From: an uncultured Pelagibacteraceae bacterium
GTDB taxonomy: Bacteria > Pseudomonadota > Alphaproteobacteria > Pelagibacterales > Pelagibacteraceae
Assembly: GCA_902628565.1 (NCBI GenBank)
Contig: CACONR010000003.1
Coordinates: 30,722 to 94,721 of the forward strand
Direction of reading: 5' to 3'
DNA: 64,000 nucleotides
Positions 46,580 through 55,799 of this stretch are shown in pieces (positions within the stretch are counted from its first letter, which is position 1; every line of letters starts with the position of its first letter). The notes beneath the pieces were generated by a model. It had not been told where the DNA came from. It saw nothing but the letters and a program-made list of their open reading frames with translations, and searched no databases. Made by a program: the position numbers and the translations under genes.

Positions 46580-47839
46580 ATGGATAAATTTCTGATCAAT
46601 GGTCCTTGTAAAATCAAGGGTAAAGTCTCGATTTCGGGTTCTAAAAATGCATCTCTACCAATTCTTGCAGCAACTTTATTATTTGACAAACCAGTAATTA
46701 TTAAAAATTTACCTAGAGTAAGAGATATAGATACTATGCTTAATTTATTAAAATCTCTTGGATCAAAAATAATTTTATCTAAAGACAGAAAAACTGCAAA
46801 AATTATTAATAAAAAGAATATGAAAACTTTTGCAAGTTATTCACTTGTAAAAACAATGAGAGGTTCAATATTAGTGTTGGGTCCATTAATTTCTAAATTT
46901 CATAAATCTAAAACATCTTTGCCTGGTGGATGTCTTATAGGTGCAAGACCTGTAAATTATCACCTTAGTGCATTAAAGAAGTTGGGAATGGAATATAAAA
47001 TACGAGATGGTTATATTTTAGCCAAATCAAATGGAAGACTTAAAGGCAAAAAAATAAATTTTCCTAAAATTAGTGTAGGCGCTACAGAAAATTCTATAAT
47101 AGCTGCATGTTTAGCTAGAGGTAAAACAATTTTAAAAAATTGTGCCGTGGAACCTGAAATTAAAGATTTAACAAAATTCTTAAGTCAAGCAGGTGCAAAT
47201 ATAAAATGGTCTGGAAGAACCTGCACCATCATAGGAGTTAATTCTCTCAATCAAACAAGTCACACAGTTATGGCTGATAGAATAGAGGCGGGAACTTTTT
47301 GTGTAGCGGCAACGCTTGCTAAAGGCAATCTACAAATTAAAAATTTAGACCCAAATATAATTAATACCGAAATTGAACTATTAAAAAAAGTCGGGGCAAA
47401 GATTAAAACTTCGGATAACAAAATTTTTATAAAAGGACCTGACAAAATCAAGCCTATTCAAAATATAAAAACTAAAGAATTTCCAGGCATTCCAACAGAT
47501 CTTCAAGCTCAATTAATGGTGTTAATGTGCAAAAGCGTTGGGAAAAGTTCCATAACTGAAAGTATTTTTGAGAATAGATTTATGCATGTTGCTGAGTTGC
47601 AAAGACTAGGTGCGAAAATAAATATTCAAAATAATAAAGCATTGATTGAGGGCAATACCAAATTTATTGGTGCTGAATTAATGTCTAGTGACTTAAGAGC
47701 CAGTGTTGCTTTAGTATTAGCCGCAATAGTGGCGAATGGTAAAAGTATTGTTGGAAGAGTTTATCACTTGGAAAGAGGATATGAAAATATTGAAAATAAA
47801 TTACAAAAAATTGGTGTTAAAATCAAAAGATTGAAATAA
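46580..47839 (+). CDS. murA: UDP-N-acetylglucosamine 1-carboxyvinyltransferase
   Basis: GKVSISGSKNASLPILAATLL, LPGGCLIGARPVNYHLSALKKLG. Confidence 0.96.
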   Translation: MDKFLINGPCKIKGKVSISGSKNASLPILAATLLFDKPVIIKNLPRVRDIDTMLNLLKSLGSKIILSKDRKTAKIINKKNMKTFASYSLVKTMRGSILVLGPLISKFHKSKTSLPGGCLIGARPVNYHLSALKKLGMEYKIRDGYILAKSNGRLKGKKINFPKISVGATENSIIAACLARGKTILKNCAVEPEIKDLTKFLSQAGANIKWSGRTCTIIGVNSLNQTSHTVMADRIEAGTFCVAATLAKGNLQIKNLDPNIINTEIELLKKVGAKIKTSDNKIFIKGPDKIKPIQNIKTKEFPGIPTDLQAQLMVLMCKSVGKSSITESIFENRFMHVAELQRLGAKINIQNNKALIEGNTKFIGAELMSSDLRASVALVLAAIVANGKSIVGRVYHLERGYENIENKLQKIGVKIKRLK

Positions 47840-48231
47840 TGAGTAAATATTTAGCAAAAATAATTGCAAATGATCAAGAGGGGCTTCAAATGATTTCTGC
47901 TTGTAGTTCTGGCGCAAAAGTTAAAGTGACAGATATAAAGTATCTGGCATCTAATAAGGTTTTTTTGTTATCAATTGAAAGAACTAAAATTGAAACTGAT
48001 CAAGAGGGTAAGAAAATCAATAGTATCTGTCGATTTGATTTTGTTGATAAAGTGAGATCAAAAAATATTAATCAATCAAACAAAGATTTAGTTTTAGAAT
48101 TAATTGGAATTGATTATTTGAAAAATAATGATGATTATGAAATAAATCTTATTTTTAATAATAATGCCCACATAGCTTTGACGACAGAAACTATCGAAGC
48201 GCGGCTTGAGGATCAAAACGAAATTAAGTAG
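47839..48231 (+). CDS. DUF2948 family protein
   Basis: 130 aa located between murA and hisD, as in many alphaproteobacteria; ANDQEGLQMISACSSGAKVKVTDIKYL. Confidence 0.75.
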   Translation: MSKYLAKIIANDQEGLQMISACSSGAKVKVTDIKYLASNKVFLLSIERTKIETDQEGKKINSICRFDFVDKVRSKNINQSNKDLVLELIGIDYLKNNDDYEINLIFNNNAHIALTTETIEARLEDQNEIK

Positions 48232-48233
48232 TT

Positions 48234-49517
48234 ATGAAAATATTAAATAGTAAAACTAAGAATTTTGATAAAAATTTGGATTATTTACTTTTTAAAAGGA
48301 GAAAAAGTATAAAATCTGACAAAGTTTCTGTTACTAATATTATTAATGACGTAAAAAAGAATGGTGATAGAGCATTAATTAAATATGAAAGGAAATTTAA
48401 TCGAAATACTACAATTATTCCTAGTGCTACAAAAATTAATAAATTAATAAAGTCTTTAAATCCTAAAGTTAAGAAAGCAATCGACACAGCCTATAATCGA
48501 ATTTACAAATTTCATTCTTTGCAAAAATTTAAGAATATTTCTTATACAGATAAATTTAAAAATAAACTTGAATATAAATACTTACCTTTAGAGTCTGTTG
48601 CAATTTATGTTCCTGGTTCACTTGTCTCTTATCCATCAAGTGTGCTTATGAATGCTATACCAGCAATTGTTGCGGGAGTTAAAAGAATTGTAATGATAAA
48701 CCCAGGTTTCAAGGGAAACCAAAATCCGGCTGTTTTATACGCAGCAAGAAAATGTAAAATTAAAGAAATTTACTCTATTGGTGGTCCATCTGCTATAGCA
48801 GCTGTATCTTATGGAACTAAAAAAATTAAAAGAGTTGATAAAATAGTTGGACCCGGGAATTCATATGTAGCAGCGGCAAAAAAAGAAGTTTTTGGGGATG
48901 TTGGTATCGAAGGTATGACCGCAGGGCCCTCTGAAATAACTATTGTCTGTGATAAATTCTCAAATCCTGAGTGGACCGCAAGTGATTTAATCGGCCAAGC
49001 AGAACATGATCCTCAAGCACAATGTATATTGATTTCAAAAGATAAAAAACTAATTAGTAAAGTCCAGATAGAAGTTTCAAAACAATTAAAAAGTATTCCA
49101 AGAGAGTCTGTGGCAAAAAAAAGTTTAAAGAGAAATGGAATTTTAATGTATGTAGCCAAAGATAGTAAAATAATTAATATCGTAAATAAAATCGCACCTG
49201 AACACTTGGAATTAAACGTAAAAAACTACAAATCCTTTTTACCAAAAATTAAAAATTCTGGTTCGATTTGCTTAGGAAAATATGCTGTTATGGCAATGAC
49301 AGATTATAACATTGGATCAAATCATATATTGCCAACTAATGGGTCAGCAAAATATTCTAGCGGTATTAGTGTTAATGAATTTTATAAAAGAATTTCTTAC
49401 ATAAACTTATCAAAAAAGGGTATTGAAAGTCTTGGGCCATCAGTTATAACTCTTGCAAATTATGAAGGGTTAGCAGGACATGCTCAATCTGTAAAAAAAA
49501 GAATAAGGAGAAAATAA
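48234..49517 (+). CDS. hisD: histidinol dehydrogenase
   Basis: [48 protein letters not shown]. Confidence 0.97.
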   Translation: MKILNSKTKNFDKNLDYLLFKRRKSIKSDKVSVTNIINDVKKNGDRALIKYERKFNRNTTIIPSATKINKLIKSLNPKVKKAIDTAYNRIYKFHSLQKFKNISYTDKFKNKLEYKYLPLESVAIYVPGSLVSYPSSVLMNAIPAIVAGVKRIVMINPGFKGNQNPAVLYAARKCKIKEIYSIGGPSAIAAVSYGTKKIKRVDKIVGPGNSYVAAAKKEVFGDVGIEGMTAGPSEITIVCDKFSNPEWTASDLIGQAEHDPQAQCILISKDKKLISKVQIEVSKQLKSIPRESVAKKSLKRNGILMYVAKDSKIINIVNKIAPEHLELNVKNYKSFLPKIKNSGSICLGKYAVMAMTDYNIGSNHILPTNGSAKYSSGISVNEFYKRISYINLSKKGIESLGPSVITLANYEGLAGHAQSVKKRIRRK

Positions 49518-49519
49518 AT

Positions 49520-49735
49520 TTGTCAAAACAAGACTTACTTGAATTCAAAGGCAAGGTAACTGATTTACTTCCAAATGCCATGTTTAGAGTTCAACTGGAA
49601 AATGGTCATGTTGTAACAGCACATACAGCGGGCAAATTAAGAAAAAACAGAATTAGAGTATTACAAGGTGATAATGTGACAGTCGAAATGACTCCTTATG
49701 ACCTCACGAAAGGCAGAATAATCTTTAGGGGTTGA
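49520..49735 (+). CDS. infA: translation initiation factor IF-1 (TTG start)
   Basis: [61 protein letters not shown]. Confidence 0.96.
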   Translation: MSKQDLLEFKGKVTDLLPNAMFRVQLENGHVVTAHTAGKLRKNRIRVLQGDNVTVEMTPYDLTKGRIIFRG

Positions 49736-49741
49736 CCTTTT

Positions 49742-49816
49742 GCCTCGGTAGCTCAGGAGTAGAGCAGAGCCCTGAAAAGGCTTGTGTCGGAGGTGCGAAT
49801 CCTTCCCGAGGCACCA
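49742..49816 (+). tRNA. tRNA-Phe (anticodon GAA), CCA encoded
   Basis: GCCTCGG/CCGAGGC acceptor, anticodon loop CTGAAAA, T-arm GGAGG-TGCGAAT-CCTTC. Confidence 0.94.
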
Positions 49817-49891
49817 TCAAAACATCTTGAAATTAATTTAAAAGAACCTAACCTTGTATAATAATAAATAACTAAAGGACGAGTAAATAAG

Positions 49892-50104
49892 ATGAGTACA
49901 ATACAAGGAAAAGTAAAGTGGTTTAACGGCAAAAAGGGTTACGGCTTTATCGAAAGAGATGATAAAGAAAAAGATGCGTTTGTACATGCAAGTGCAGTTA
50001 AAGCAGCGGGCATGAGATATCTAAATGAGGGTGATAAAATAGAATTTACACTAGAAGATGGTCCCAAAGGCCCTTCAGCAGTAAATTTAAAAAAATTAGA
50101 CTAA
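49892..50104 (+). CDS. cold-shock protein
   Basis: [19 protein letters not shown]...DAFVHASAV. Confidence 0.96.
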   Translation: MSTIQGKVKWFNGKKGYGFIERDDKEKDAFVHASAVKAAGMRYLNEGDKIEFTLEDGPKGPSAVNLKKLD

Positions 50105-50123
50105 TTTTCTAAAATTACAAAAA

Positions 50124-50163
50124 GGGCGATATATCCTTTAGTGGATATACGTCCTTTTCTTTT
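50124..50163 (+). terminator. Rho-independent terminator downstream of csp
   Basis: GGGCGATATATCC-TTTAGT-GGATATACGTCC: 12 bp stem with one bulged A, followed by TTTTCTTTT. Confidence 0.85.
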
Positions 50164-50203
50164 AGGGGTTGCATTATCATTTTTTTTGTCTAAAAAGCAC
50201 TCA

Positions 50204-50305
50204 ATGAAAAAAACTGAGTTAAATAAATTAGCGATCAAAAGTACTTTAAGAATAACTCTTGAAGGAACTAGTAGAGTTGCGCACGCTCACTTCCATGCTG
50301 GCTAA
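50204..50305 (+). CDS. possible 33-aa peptide ORF
   Basis: MKKTELNKLAIKSTLRITLEGTSRVAHAHFHAG* read in the otherwise empty 50.16-50.37 kb gap; no homology evidence. Confidence 0.3.
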   Translation: MKKTELNKLAIKSTLRITLEGTSRVAHAHFHAG

Positions 50306-50374
50306 AGCTAGCGAATAATCATTTATATTATAATTTTAAATAACAACAAAATAAGATAAAACAAAAAAGGATAT

Positions 50375-50448
50375 GCCTTGATGGTGAAATAGTATCACGT
50401 CGGTTTGTGGATCCGAAGTCGTAGGAGCGTAACCTACTCAAGGTACCA
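50375..50448 (+). tRNA. tRNA-His (anticodon GTG), CCA encoded, atypical T-loop
   Basis: GCCTTGA/TCAAGGT acceptor (G1-U72), D-stem GTGA/TCAC, loop TTGTGGA, T-stem GTAGG/CCTAC with loop AGCGTAA. Confidence 0.85.
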
Positions 50449-50452
50449 AAAA

Positions 50453-51850
50453 ATGAGTGAAAAAAATAAATTAATTCCTGGATTACCTTCAGGTTTTGAA
50501 GACAGATGGAATAAAACATTAATTCTCAAAAAAAGACTATTAAAAGTCATTGAGAATAATTTTATTAAATATGGTTTCGATCCTTTAGAAACCCCATCAT
50601 TTGAAATTGCAGAAAATATCGGATCCTTTCTTGCAGAGGATGATAGTAATCCTATGTCTGATGTTTTTTCTTTTAAAGATGGTGAAAAAAATATTACTCT
50701 TCGATATGATCTTTCCAGTCCTTTAGCAAGATTTGTTGCTCAAAATAATCAAGAACTTCCGTCTATATATAAAAGATATGCTATTCAAAATGTATTTAGA
50801 AATGAAAAGTCTGGAAATGCACGTTTCAGAGAATTTACTCAAGCTGATTGTGATATTGTAGGTAATGTTAATTCAGCTCAGGCAAACGCTGAATTGTGCA
50901 ATCTTGTTGCAAGTACTCTAATTGAATGTGGTTTAAATAAAGATCAGTTTACTATCAATGTTAGTAATAGAAAAATTATTCAAGGTTTAATTCAAGATTT
51001 AAAAGTTCCTGAGGATAAAACAATAAAAGTAATGAGAGCTATTGATAAATTAGACAAACCTGGTTTTGGTTTAAAAGGAGTTGAAGATCTTTTAAAAAAA
51101 GAGAGGAAAGATAAAAGTGGTGCTATTACCAAAGGTGCTAATTTAAATGACGACCAAGTTTCACAAATATTAGATTTTCTGAAGATTCAAGACTTAAACC
51201 AATTAAAAAAGAATTTCAAAAATCCATTAACTCTGGAGGGAATTAAAGAATTAGAGGAGTTATTTGAAGTTTTAAATTTTGGGAAATATGCTAACCAAGT
51301 AAGGACTAATTTTACAATTGTAAGAGGTCTAGATTACTATGATGGTTTTTGTGTTGAGACCAACTTAAATTTCAAAGCAAAAAATAATAAAGGTAAAGAA
51401 GTTGATATTGGAAGTATCTGCTCGGGTGGACAATACAATAAATTAATTTCAAGATTTAAAGGTGTCGATATACCAGGCACTGGTGTCAGTATTGGTGTTG
51501 ATAGATTGTTATTTGCAATGACACAATTAGATCAAGTAGAAATCGATCAACAGAAACCTGTAATTGTATGTGTGATGGATGAAAAATATTTAAAAAATTA
51601 CTACGAAATTTTAGAAACTTTAAGAAAAAATAATATCAATTCTGAGATTTTTTTAGATAGTAAAAAAAATCTTGGCAAACAATTAACTTATGCAAATAAA
51701 AGACAATGTCCCGTTGCAGTAATTTGTGGTGAAAATGAATTCAAAGATAATAAAATTACATTAAAGAATCTCCTTGGGATTAAAGGAGAAAATAATCAGA
51801 GTACATTTCCAAAGGAAGATCTTATCAATGAAATCAAAAAATATATCTGA
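50453..51850 (+). CDS. hisS: histidyl-tRNA synthetase
   Basis: RYDLSSPLARFVAQN, RAIQNVFRNEKSGNARFREFTQADCDIVG-like motif 2, VRGLDYYDGFCVE. Start MSEKNKLIPG at 50453; the 50405 ORF start lies inside tRNA-His. Confidence 0.93.
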   Translation: MSEKNKLIPGLPSGFEDRWNKTLILKKRLLKVIENNFIKYGFDPLETPSFEIAENIGSFLAEDDSNPMSDVFSFKDGEKNITLRYDLSSPLARFVAQNNQELPSIYKRYAIQNVFRNEKSGNARFREFTQADCDIVGNVNSAQANAELCNLVASTLIECGLNKDQFTINVSNRKIIQGLIQDLKVPEDKTIKVMRAIDKLDKPGFGLKGVEDLLKKERKDKSGAITKGANLNDDQVSQILDFLKIQDLNQLKKNFKNPLTLEGIKELEELFEVLNFGKYANQVRTNFTIVRGLDYYDGFCVETNLNFKAKNNKGKEVDIGSICSGGQYNKLISRFKGVDIPGTGVSIGVDRLLFAMTQLDQVEIDQQKPVIVCVMDEKYLKNYYEILETLRKNNINSEIFLDSKKNLGKQLTYANKRQCPVAVICGENEFKDNKITLKNLLGIKGENNQSTFPKEDLINEIKKYI

Positions 51851-52880
51851 TAAGATTTTTAGGTCGGTTAAGTCCAGAGGATTTAAACACATCGAATTAC
51901 CTTCGGTTATTGAGGCTAATCACATTGTACAAAGATCTGGTGAGAGTTTTCGGAAATTTATATTTTCATTTATAGATAATACAGGTAATGAATTATGTCT
52001 TAGACCTGATCTCACAATCGTCTCATGTCTAAGATATTTAGAAAACAATTTAAAAGGTAAAGAGAAAATATTTTATAATGGTCAAGCCTTCAGAAAGTCT
52101 CAAAATAAAAAAGACTCAATAATTAGAAATCAAGTTGGTTTTGAAATTATTGGATCTCAAGATGAGAAAAATGATGACAAAGAAATAATAAATACATCTC
52201 TTAAATCTCTTCAAAATTTACAGTTTTCATCAGGCACTCTTACACTCGGCAACGTTGAAATCTTTAATCTTTTAATTTCAAAACTAGATATACCAAAAAG
52301 ATGGAAATTGAGACTCTCAAGACATTTTTGGAGAGAAGACTATTTTAATGATTTGCTTAAAAGATTAGAAACTAATTCTGATGTAGACCCAACAATTGTT
52401 GAGATAGATAAAAAACGTTATCTCAAAATGTTAAAAAATGATCAATCAATTATTGTTGCTAACAGAACAATAAAAGAAATTTTAGAGAGATTTGATAAAA
52501 AAATCAGAGATCCGAGAAGGGCCCGTGAAGGAAGAAATATTTCAAAAATTATTAAGGAATTTTTAAGAATTAAATGTCCAATTAATAAAGCTGCTTATGA
52601 ACTGAATAAATTTTTTAAGAAGAATAAAATTAATCTTATTGTTGATCAAAAATATTTTCCAATTTCAAAAAATAAGATTTCCAAACTTAATGTAGTTTTC
52701 TCAACAGCTTTTGGTAGGCAATTAGAATATTATACAGGAATGGTCTTTAAAATAGATATTAAATCCAATTCAAAAATTATTAATTGTTGTAATGGCGGTC
52801 GTTACGACAGGTTAATTTCTGATCTTGGTTCCAAAAAACAAATACCAGCAGTTGGTGCTGCTTTAAATCTTAATTATTAA
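51828..52880 (+). CDS. hisZ: ATP phosphoribosyltransferase regulatory subunit
   Basis: HisRS-like class II fold (LRPDLTIVSCLRYLE, YYTGMVFKI), lies between hisS and hisG; ATG at 51828 inside the hisS 3' end. Confidence 0.88.
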   Translation: MKSKNISDKIFRSVKSRGFKHIELPSVIEANHIVQRSGESFRKFIFSFIDNTGNELCLRPDLTIVSCLRYLENNLKGKEKIFYNGQAFRKSQNKKDSIIRNQVGFEIIGSQDEKNDDKEIINTSLKSLQNLQFSSGTLTLGNVEIFNLLISKLDIPKRWKLRLSRHFWREDYFNDLLKRLETNSDVDPTIVEIDKKRYLKMLKNDQSIIVANRTIKEILERFDKKIRDPRRAREGRNISKIIKEFLRIKCPINKAAYELNKFFKKNKINLIVDQKYFPISKNKISKLNVVFSTAFGRQLEYYTGMVFKIDIKSNSKIINCCNGGRYDRLISDLGSKKQIPAVGAALNLNY

Positions 52881-52882
52881 TT

Positions 52883-53569
52883 ATGAAGAATTTTATAAAT
52901 ATAGGAATTCCCAGTAAAGGACGATTAAGAAAAGATGTTTTGAAAATTTTTAATAAAAAAAAATTGAGACTTATTTCTGAAAGAGGAGAAAGGGACTTAA
53001 TTGGATCAATTAAGAATAAACGAAATATAAAAATTCTATATTTGCATGCGCGAGAGATTATTGAGAGATTAGGAGATGGCTCTTTAGATATTGGTTTCTC
53101 TGGTTTTGATTTACTTAAAGAAAGTGAAATTAATGTACAAAGTAAAATTAATGTAATCAAAAAATTTGATTTTGGAAAAGCTAATTTAGTAGTGGCAATA
53201 CCCGACCCTTGGATTGACGTTCAAACTATAGCTGATCTTGAGGAAATTGCTTTTGAATTCAGAGATAAAAAGAAAAAGAGGTTAAGAGTTGCAACTAAAT
53301 ACCCAAATTTAACTAGAGATTTTTTATTTTCAAAAGGGGTTACGCAATTTAAGCTAGTAGATAGTTTAGGTGCTACAGAATCTTATCCTTTCACAGGTTC
53401 AGCTGAACTCATTACTGATATAACCTCTACAGGTGAAACTCTTAAAGCAAACAATTTGCGTATTTTGAAAGATGGAGAAATTTTGAGATCTCAAGCCTGT
53501 ATCTTTATCTCAAAAAAAAATAGTAAAAAAAAAGGATTAAAAAATTTTATAAGATTACTTTCCAAGTAA
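52883..53569 (+). CDS. hisG: ATP phosphoribosyltransferase (short form)
   Basis: NIGIPSKGRLRKDVLKIF, VATKYPNLTRDFL, GATESYPFTGSAELITDITSTGETL. Confidence 0.94.
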   Translation: MKNFINIGIPSKGRLRKDVLKIFNKKKLRLISERGERDLIGSIKNKRNIKILYLHAREIIERLGDGSLDIGFSGFDLLKESEINVQSKINVIKKFDFGKANLVVAIPDPWIDVQTIADLEEIAFEFRDKKKKRLRVATKYPNLTRDFLFSKGVTQFKLVDSLGATESYPFTGSAELITDITSTGETLKANNLRILKDGEILRSQACIFISKKNSKKKGLKNFIRLLSK

Positions 53570-53683
53570 TTTATCTTTAAAATAAATAAGAATAATTTTA
53601 ATTATATCTAAATTTCTTATTACTGCGTAAAAAGTGATTATTATAATCAATACAAAAAAAATTTTAATTAAGCTAATTTCCAT
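53555..53683 (-). CDS. 42-aa membrane peptide coupled to the DUF4338 gene (not in supplied ORF track)
   Basis: Reverse-complement read: MEISLIKIFFVLIIIITFYAVIRNLDIIKIILIYFKDKLLGK*; start overlaps the last codons of the 53673-55790 CDS. Confidence 0.6.
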   Translation of the reverse strand: MEISLIKIFFVLIIIITFYAVIRNLDIIKIILIYFKDKLLGK

Positions 53684-55790
53684 AAATTGTTTTTAATTTC
53701 TTTAAATTATTTTTTTTGTTATCTTTATCAAAAAATAGTTGATTATGAATATATTCAGGACCAAGTGAAATTAATTTTTTGAGAGTTTCCTCTCTTTTAA
53801 TTCTTTTTATTAGCCATCTATTAATCCATGCCTTTGTAATCTCTTTGACGTTTGCAGTCTCGATAGAATTATAAGGTTTCGAGAATTTCATCAAGGAATT
53901 CAAAATATCGTTTTTATAAAACATAATATAATTTTTTCTTTTAATATTGTGTGCAAAAAAATCATCTATTTGAATATTTGATTTTTTTTTGTCTTTTAAT
54001 AATTCAATTCCTTTACGTATGTTTCTGAGTTTTGGTGAAGTTCCTTCACCAAATTTGTAATTTACCTCAACACGACCTAATGTTTTTCTAGTTAAAATGC
54101 TCAATAATTTATTTGTGTAATTGTGAAAATGATATACTCCCTGTCCTTTTGTCTTTTGTGACTTGTTATCTTTATGAACTTCTTGCCAAATAATATCATT
54201 TTTTAAATATGGATAATCTTTTTTTAAAAACTTAATTCTATTATATTGGCTTGAGGATACACCGTAGAGGCTAGTAGTTGTTAAACACATCAAATTAGCA
54301 TCTCGATAGACAGGCTCACCTTTATTACTAGAGGCAATTATTGCAGGCTTTTTGTATTTTTTTGAATTGTATCTGGTTCTAAAACATTCTCTTACCTCCG
54401 TTGATGCCATAAGAGTGGCTATTAATTTTCCTCCAATTAATTCAGAATAAGGAGCCACTGAACCACAAACAGAAACATCCATTATATTTTCAGCCAGAGC
54501 CTTCATTCTTATCTCTCTTAAAACTCTAGAAATCATTTCATTGCCCTTTTTATTTTTTGGGTGAATTAATGATGCATAGCCTCTTGAAGGATTTTCTTTG
54601 AGATTTACCTCGTTGAAATATTTTCTTGTTTCCAATAATCTTGCTAATTTTATAGCTCTTTTCTTTTTAAAAAGAGACTTTTCCGACTCTCTAGCAAAAT
54701 CTATATTTTCTAAATTATGGGTTTTGTAAGTTTCATCCTTTTCATTATCTAGATCTCTATGTCTTTTTTCTAAATTTTCTTGATAAAGGTCATTTAGTCT
54801 AACAATAACTTCATTGTTTGGAAATTTAATCAATTCACTATTTAAAAAATCAATATCATCTTTCCTTAGAGAGTTGATCTGTTCTTCTAAACTTTTGAGC
54901 ATTGACTCAACAACAAATTCAACTTTAATTTCTTTTTTATAAATTCTGTCTCTTATAATTTTCTCATCGGTCCAACCTATAGCGTCGTCTCTTGCTTGGT
55001 CAGCTAATGCTGCACTCCTTAACATTGCTATACCTATGATGGGTTTGTTGGGTCTTGCCGCATTTCTAATCAATAAAGGAAAACTCTTACCTGGGACAGT
55101 TTTATACTCACTAGACCATGTAAGTCTAAAATACTTCCAAATATCTGTTAATCTTAAGCCAGTGTAAGGACACTTGAGTTCTTCCTCTTTAAACAAAGGA
55201 TCATCTGGAAAGCACACCACTATCTCGGGTTGAATTATTTTCTCGAGGAGAGATATTTTTTTTTGGCTCTCTAGAGAGGAGATATCTTTAAAGATTTCAG
55301 ATAATTCCTTCCCGTTATCAATAAGATTTAGGATTGATTTTTTCTCATTCCCAACACTCTTTGGTCTTTCCATTCGCTCTATAAAATGTTGAACTTCATA
55401 ACTTTCGACCTGTTTATTTCTATTTATCAATTGAACTTTTCTCATTTGGTCTTTTATTTCATCAGTTGAATTACCCTGAAATGTTTTGTCATATTCAGGT
55501 TTAGCTATAACAAAACCCATATCTTCAAGTGAAATACTTACATTCCATCTAGCTTCAACTAAATCAGCTATTAAAGAGCAGGCTGCCTGAAATCTTATTT
55601 TCTCTGCATTATGATGACAAAATGTTTTTACGTGATCACCCATATTACTAGGATTAACAATATCTATTTGTTCTCTAAGACTATTAATTAAATTTTCTTT
55701 AGAACTTAGGTTATCGACAAATATTTTCCTCAATAACCTAAGTTTATGTATTGATAGTCTAGGTACAAATTTAAGAGGTTTAAGCACCAC
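53673..55790 (-). CDS. DUF4338 (DruA-like) protein, 705 aa
   Basis: C-terminal half: VSVCGSVAPYSELIGGKLIATLMASTEVRECFRTRY...IASSNKGEPVYRDANLMCLTTTSLYGVSSSQYNRIKF...GQGVYHFHNYT, recalled as the DUF4338/Druantia DruA signature. Confidence 0.75.
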   Translation of the reverse strand: MVLKPLKFVPRLSIHKLRLLRKIFVDNLSSKENLINSLREQIDIVNPSNMGDHVKTFCHHNAEKIRFQAACSLIADLVEARWNVSISLEDMGFVIAKPEYDKTFQGNSTDEIKDQMRKVQLINRNKQVESYEVQHFIERMERPKSVGNEKKSILNLIDNGKELSEIFKDISSLESQKKISLLEKIIQPEIVVCFPDDPLFKEEELKCPYTGLRLTDIWKYFRLTWSSEYKTVPGKSFPLLIRNAARPNKPIIGIAMLRSAALADQARDDAIGWTDEKIIRDRIYKKEIKVEFVVESMLKSLEEQINSLRKDDIDFLNSELIKFPNNEVIVRLNDLYQENLEKRHRDLDNEKDETYKTHNLENIDFARESEKSLFKKKRAIKLARLLETRKYFNEVNLKENPSRGYASLIHPKNKKGNEMISRVLREIRMKALAENIMDVSVCGSVAPYSELIGGKLIATLMASTEVRECFRTRYNSKKYKKPAIIASSNKGEPVYRDANLMCLTTTSLYGVSSSQYNRIKFLKKDYPYLKNDIIWQEVHKDNKSQKTKGQGVYHFHNYTNKLLSILTRKTLGRVEVNYKFGEGTSPKLRNIRKGIELLKDKKKSNIQIDDFFAHNIKRKNYIMFYKNDILNSLMKFSKPYNSIETANVKEITKAWINRWLIKRIKREETLKKLISLGPEYIHNQLFFDKDNKKNNLKKLKTIYGN

Positions 55791-55799
55791 TGTTTTAAT

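Noticed and set aside
50405-50452. 5' extension of the hisS ORF (MWIRSRRSVTYSRYQK)
   Set aside because: Lies inside tRNA-His; the ATG at 50453 is the natural start.
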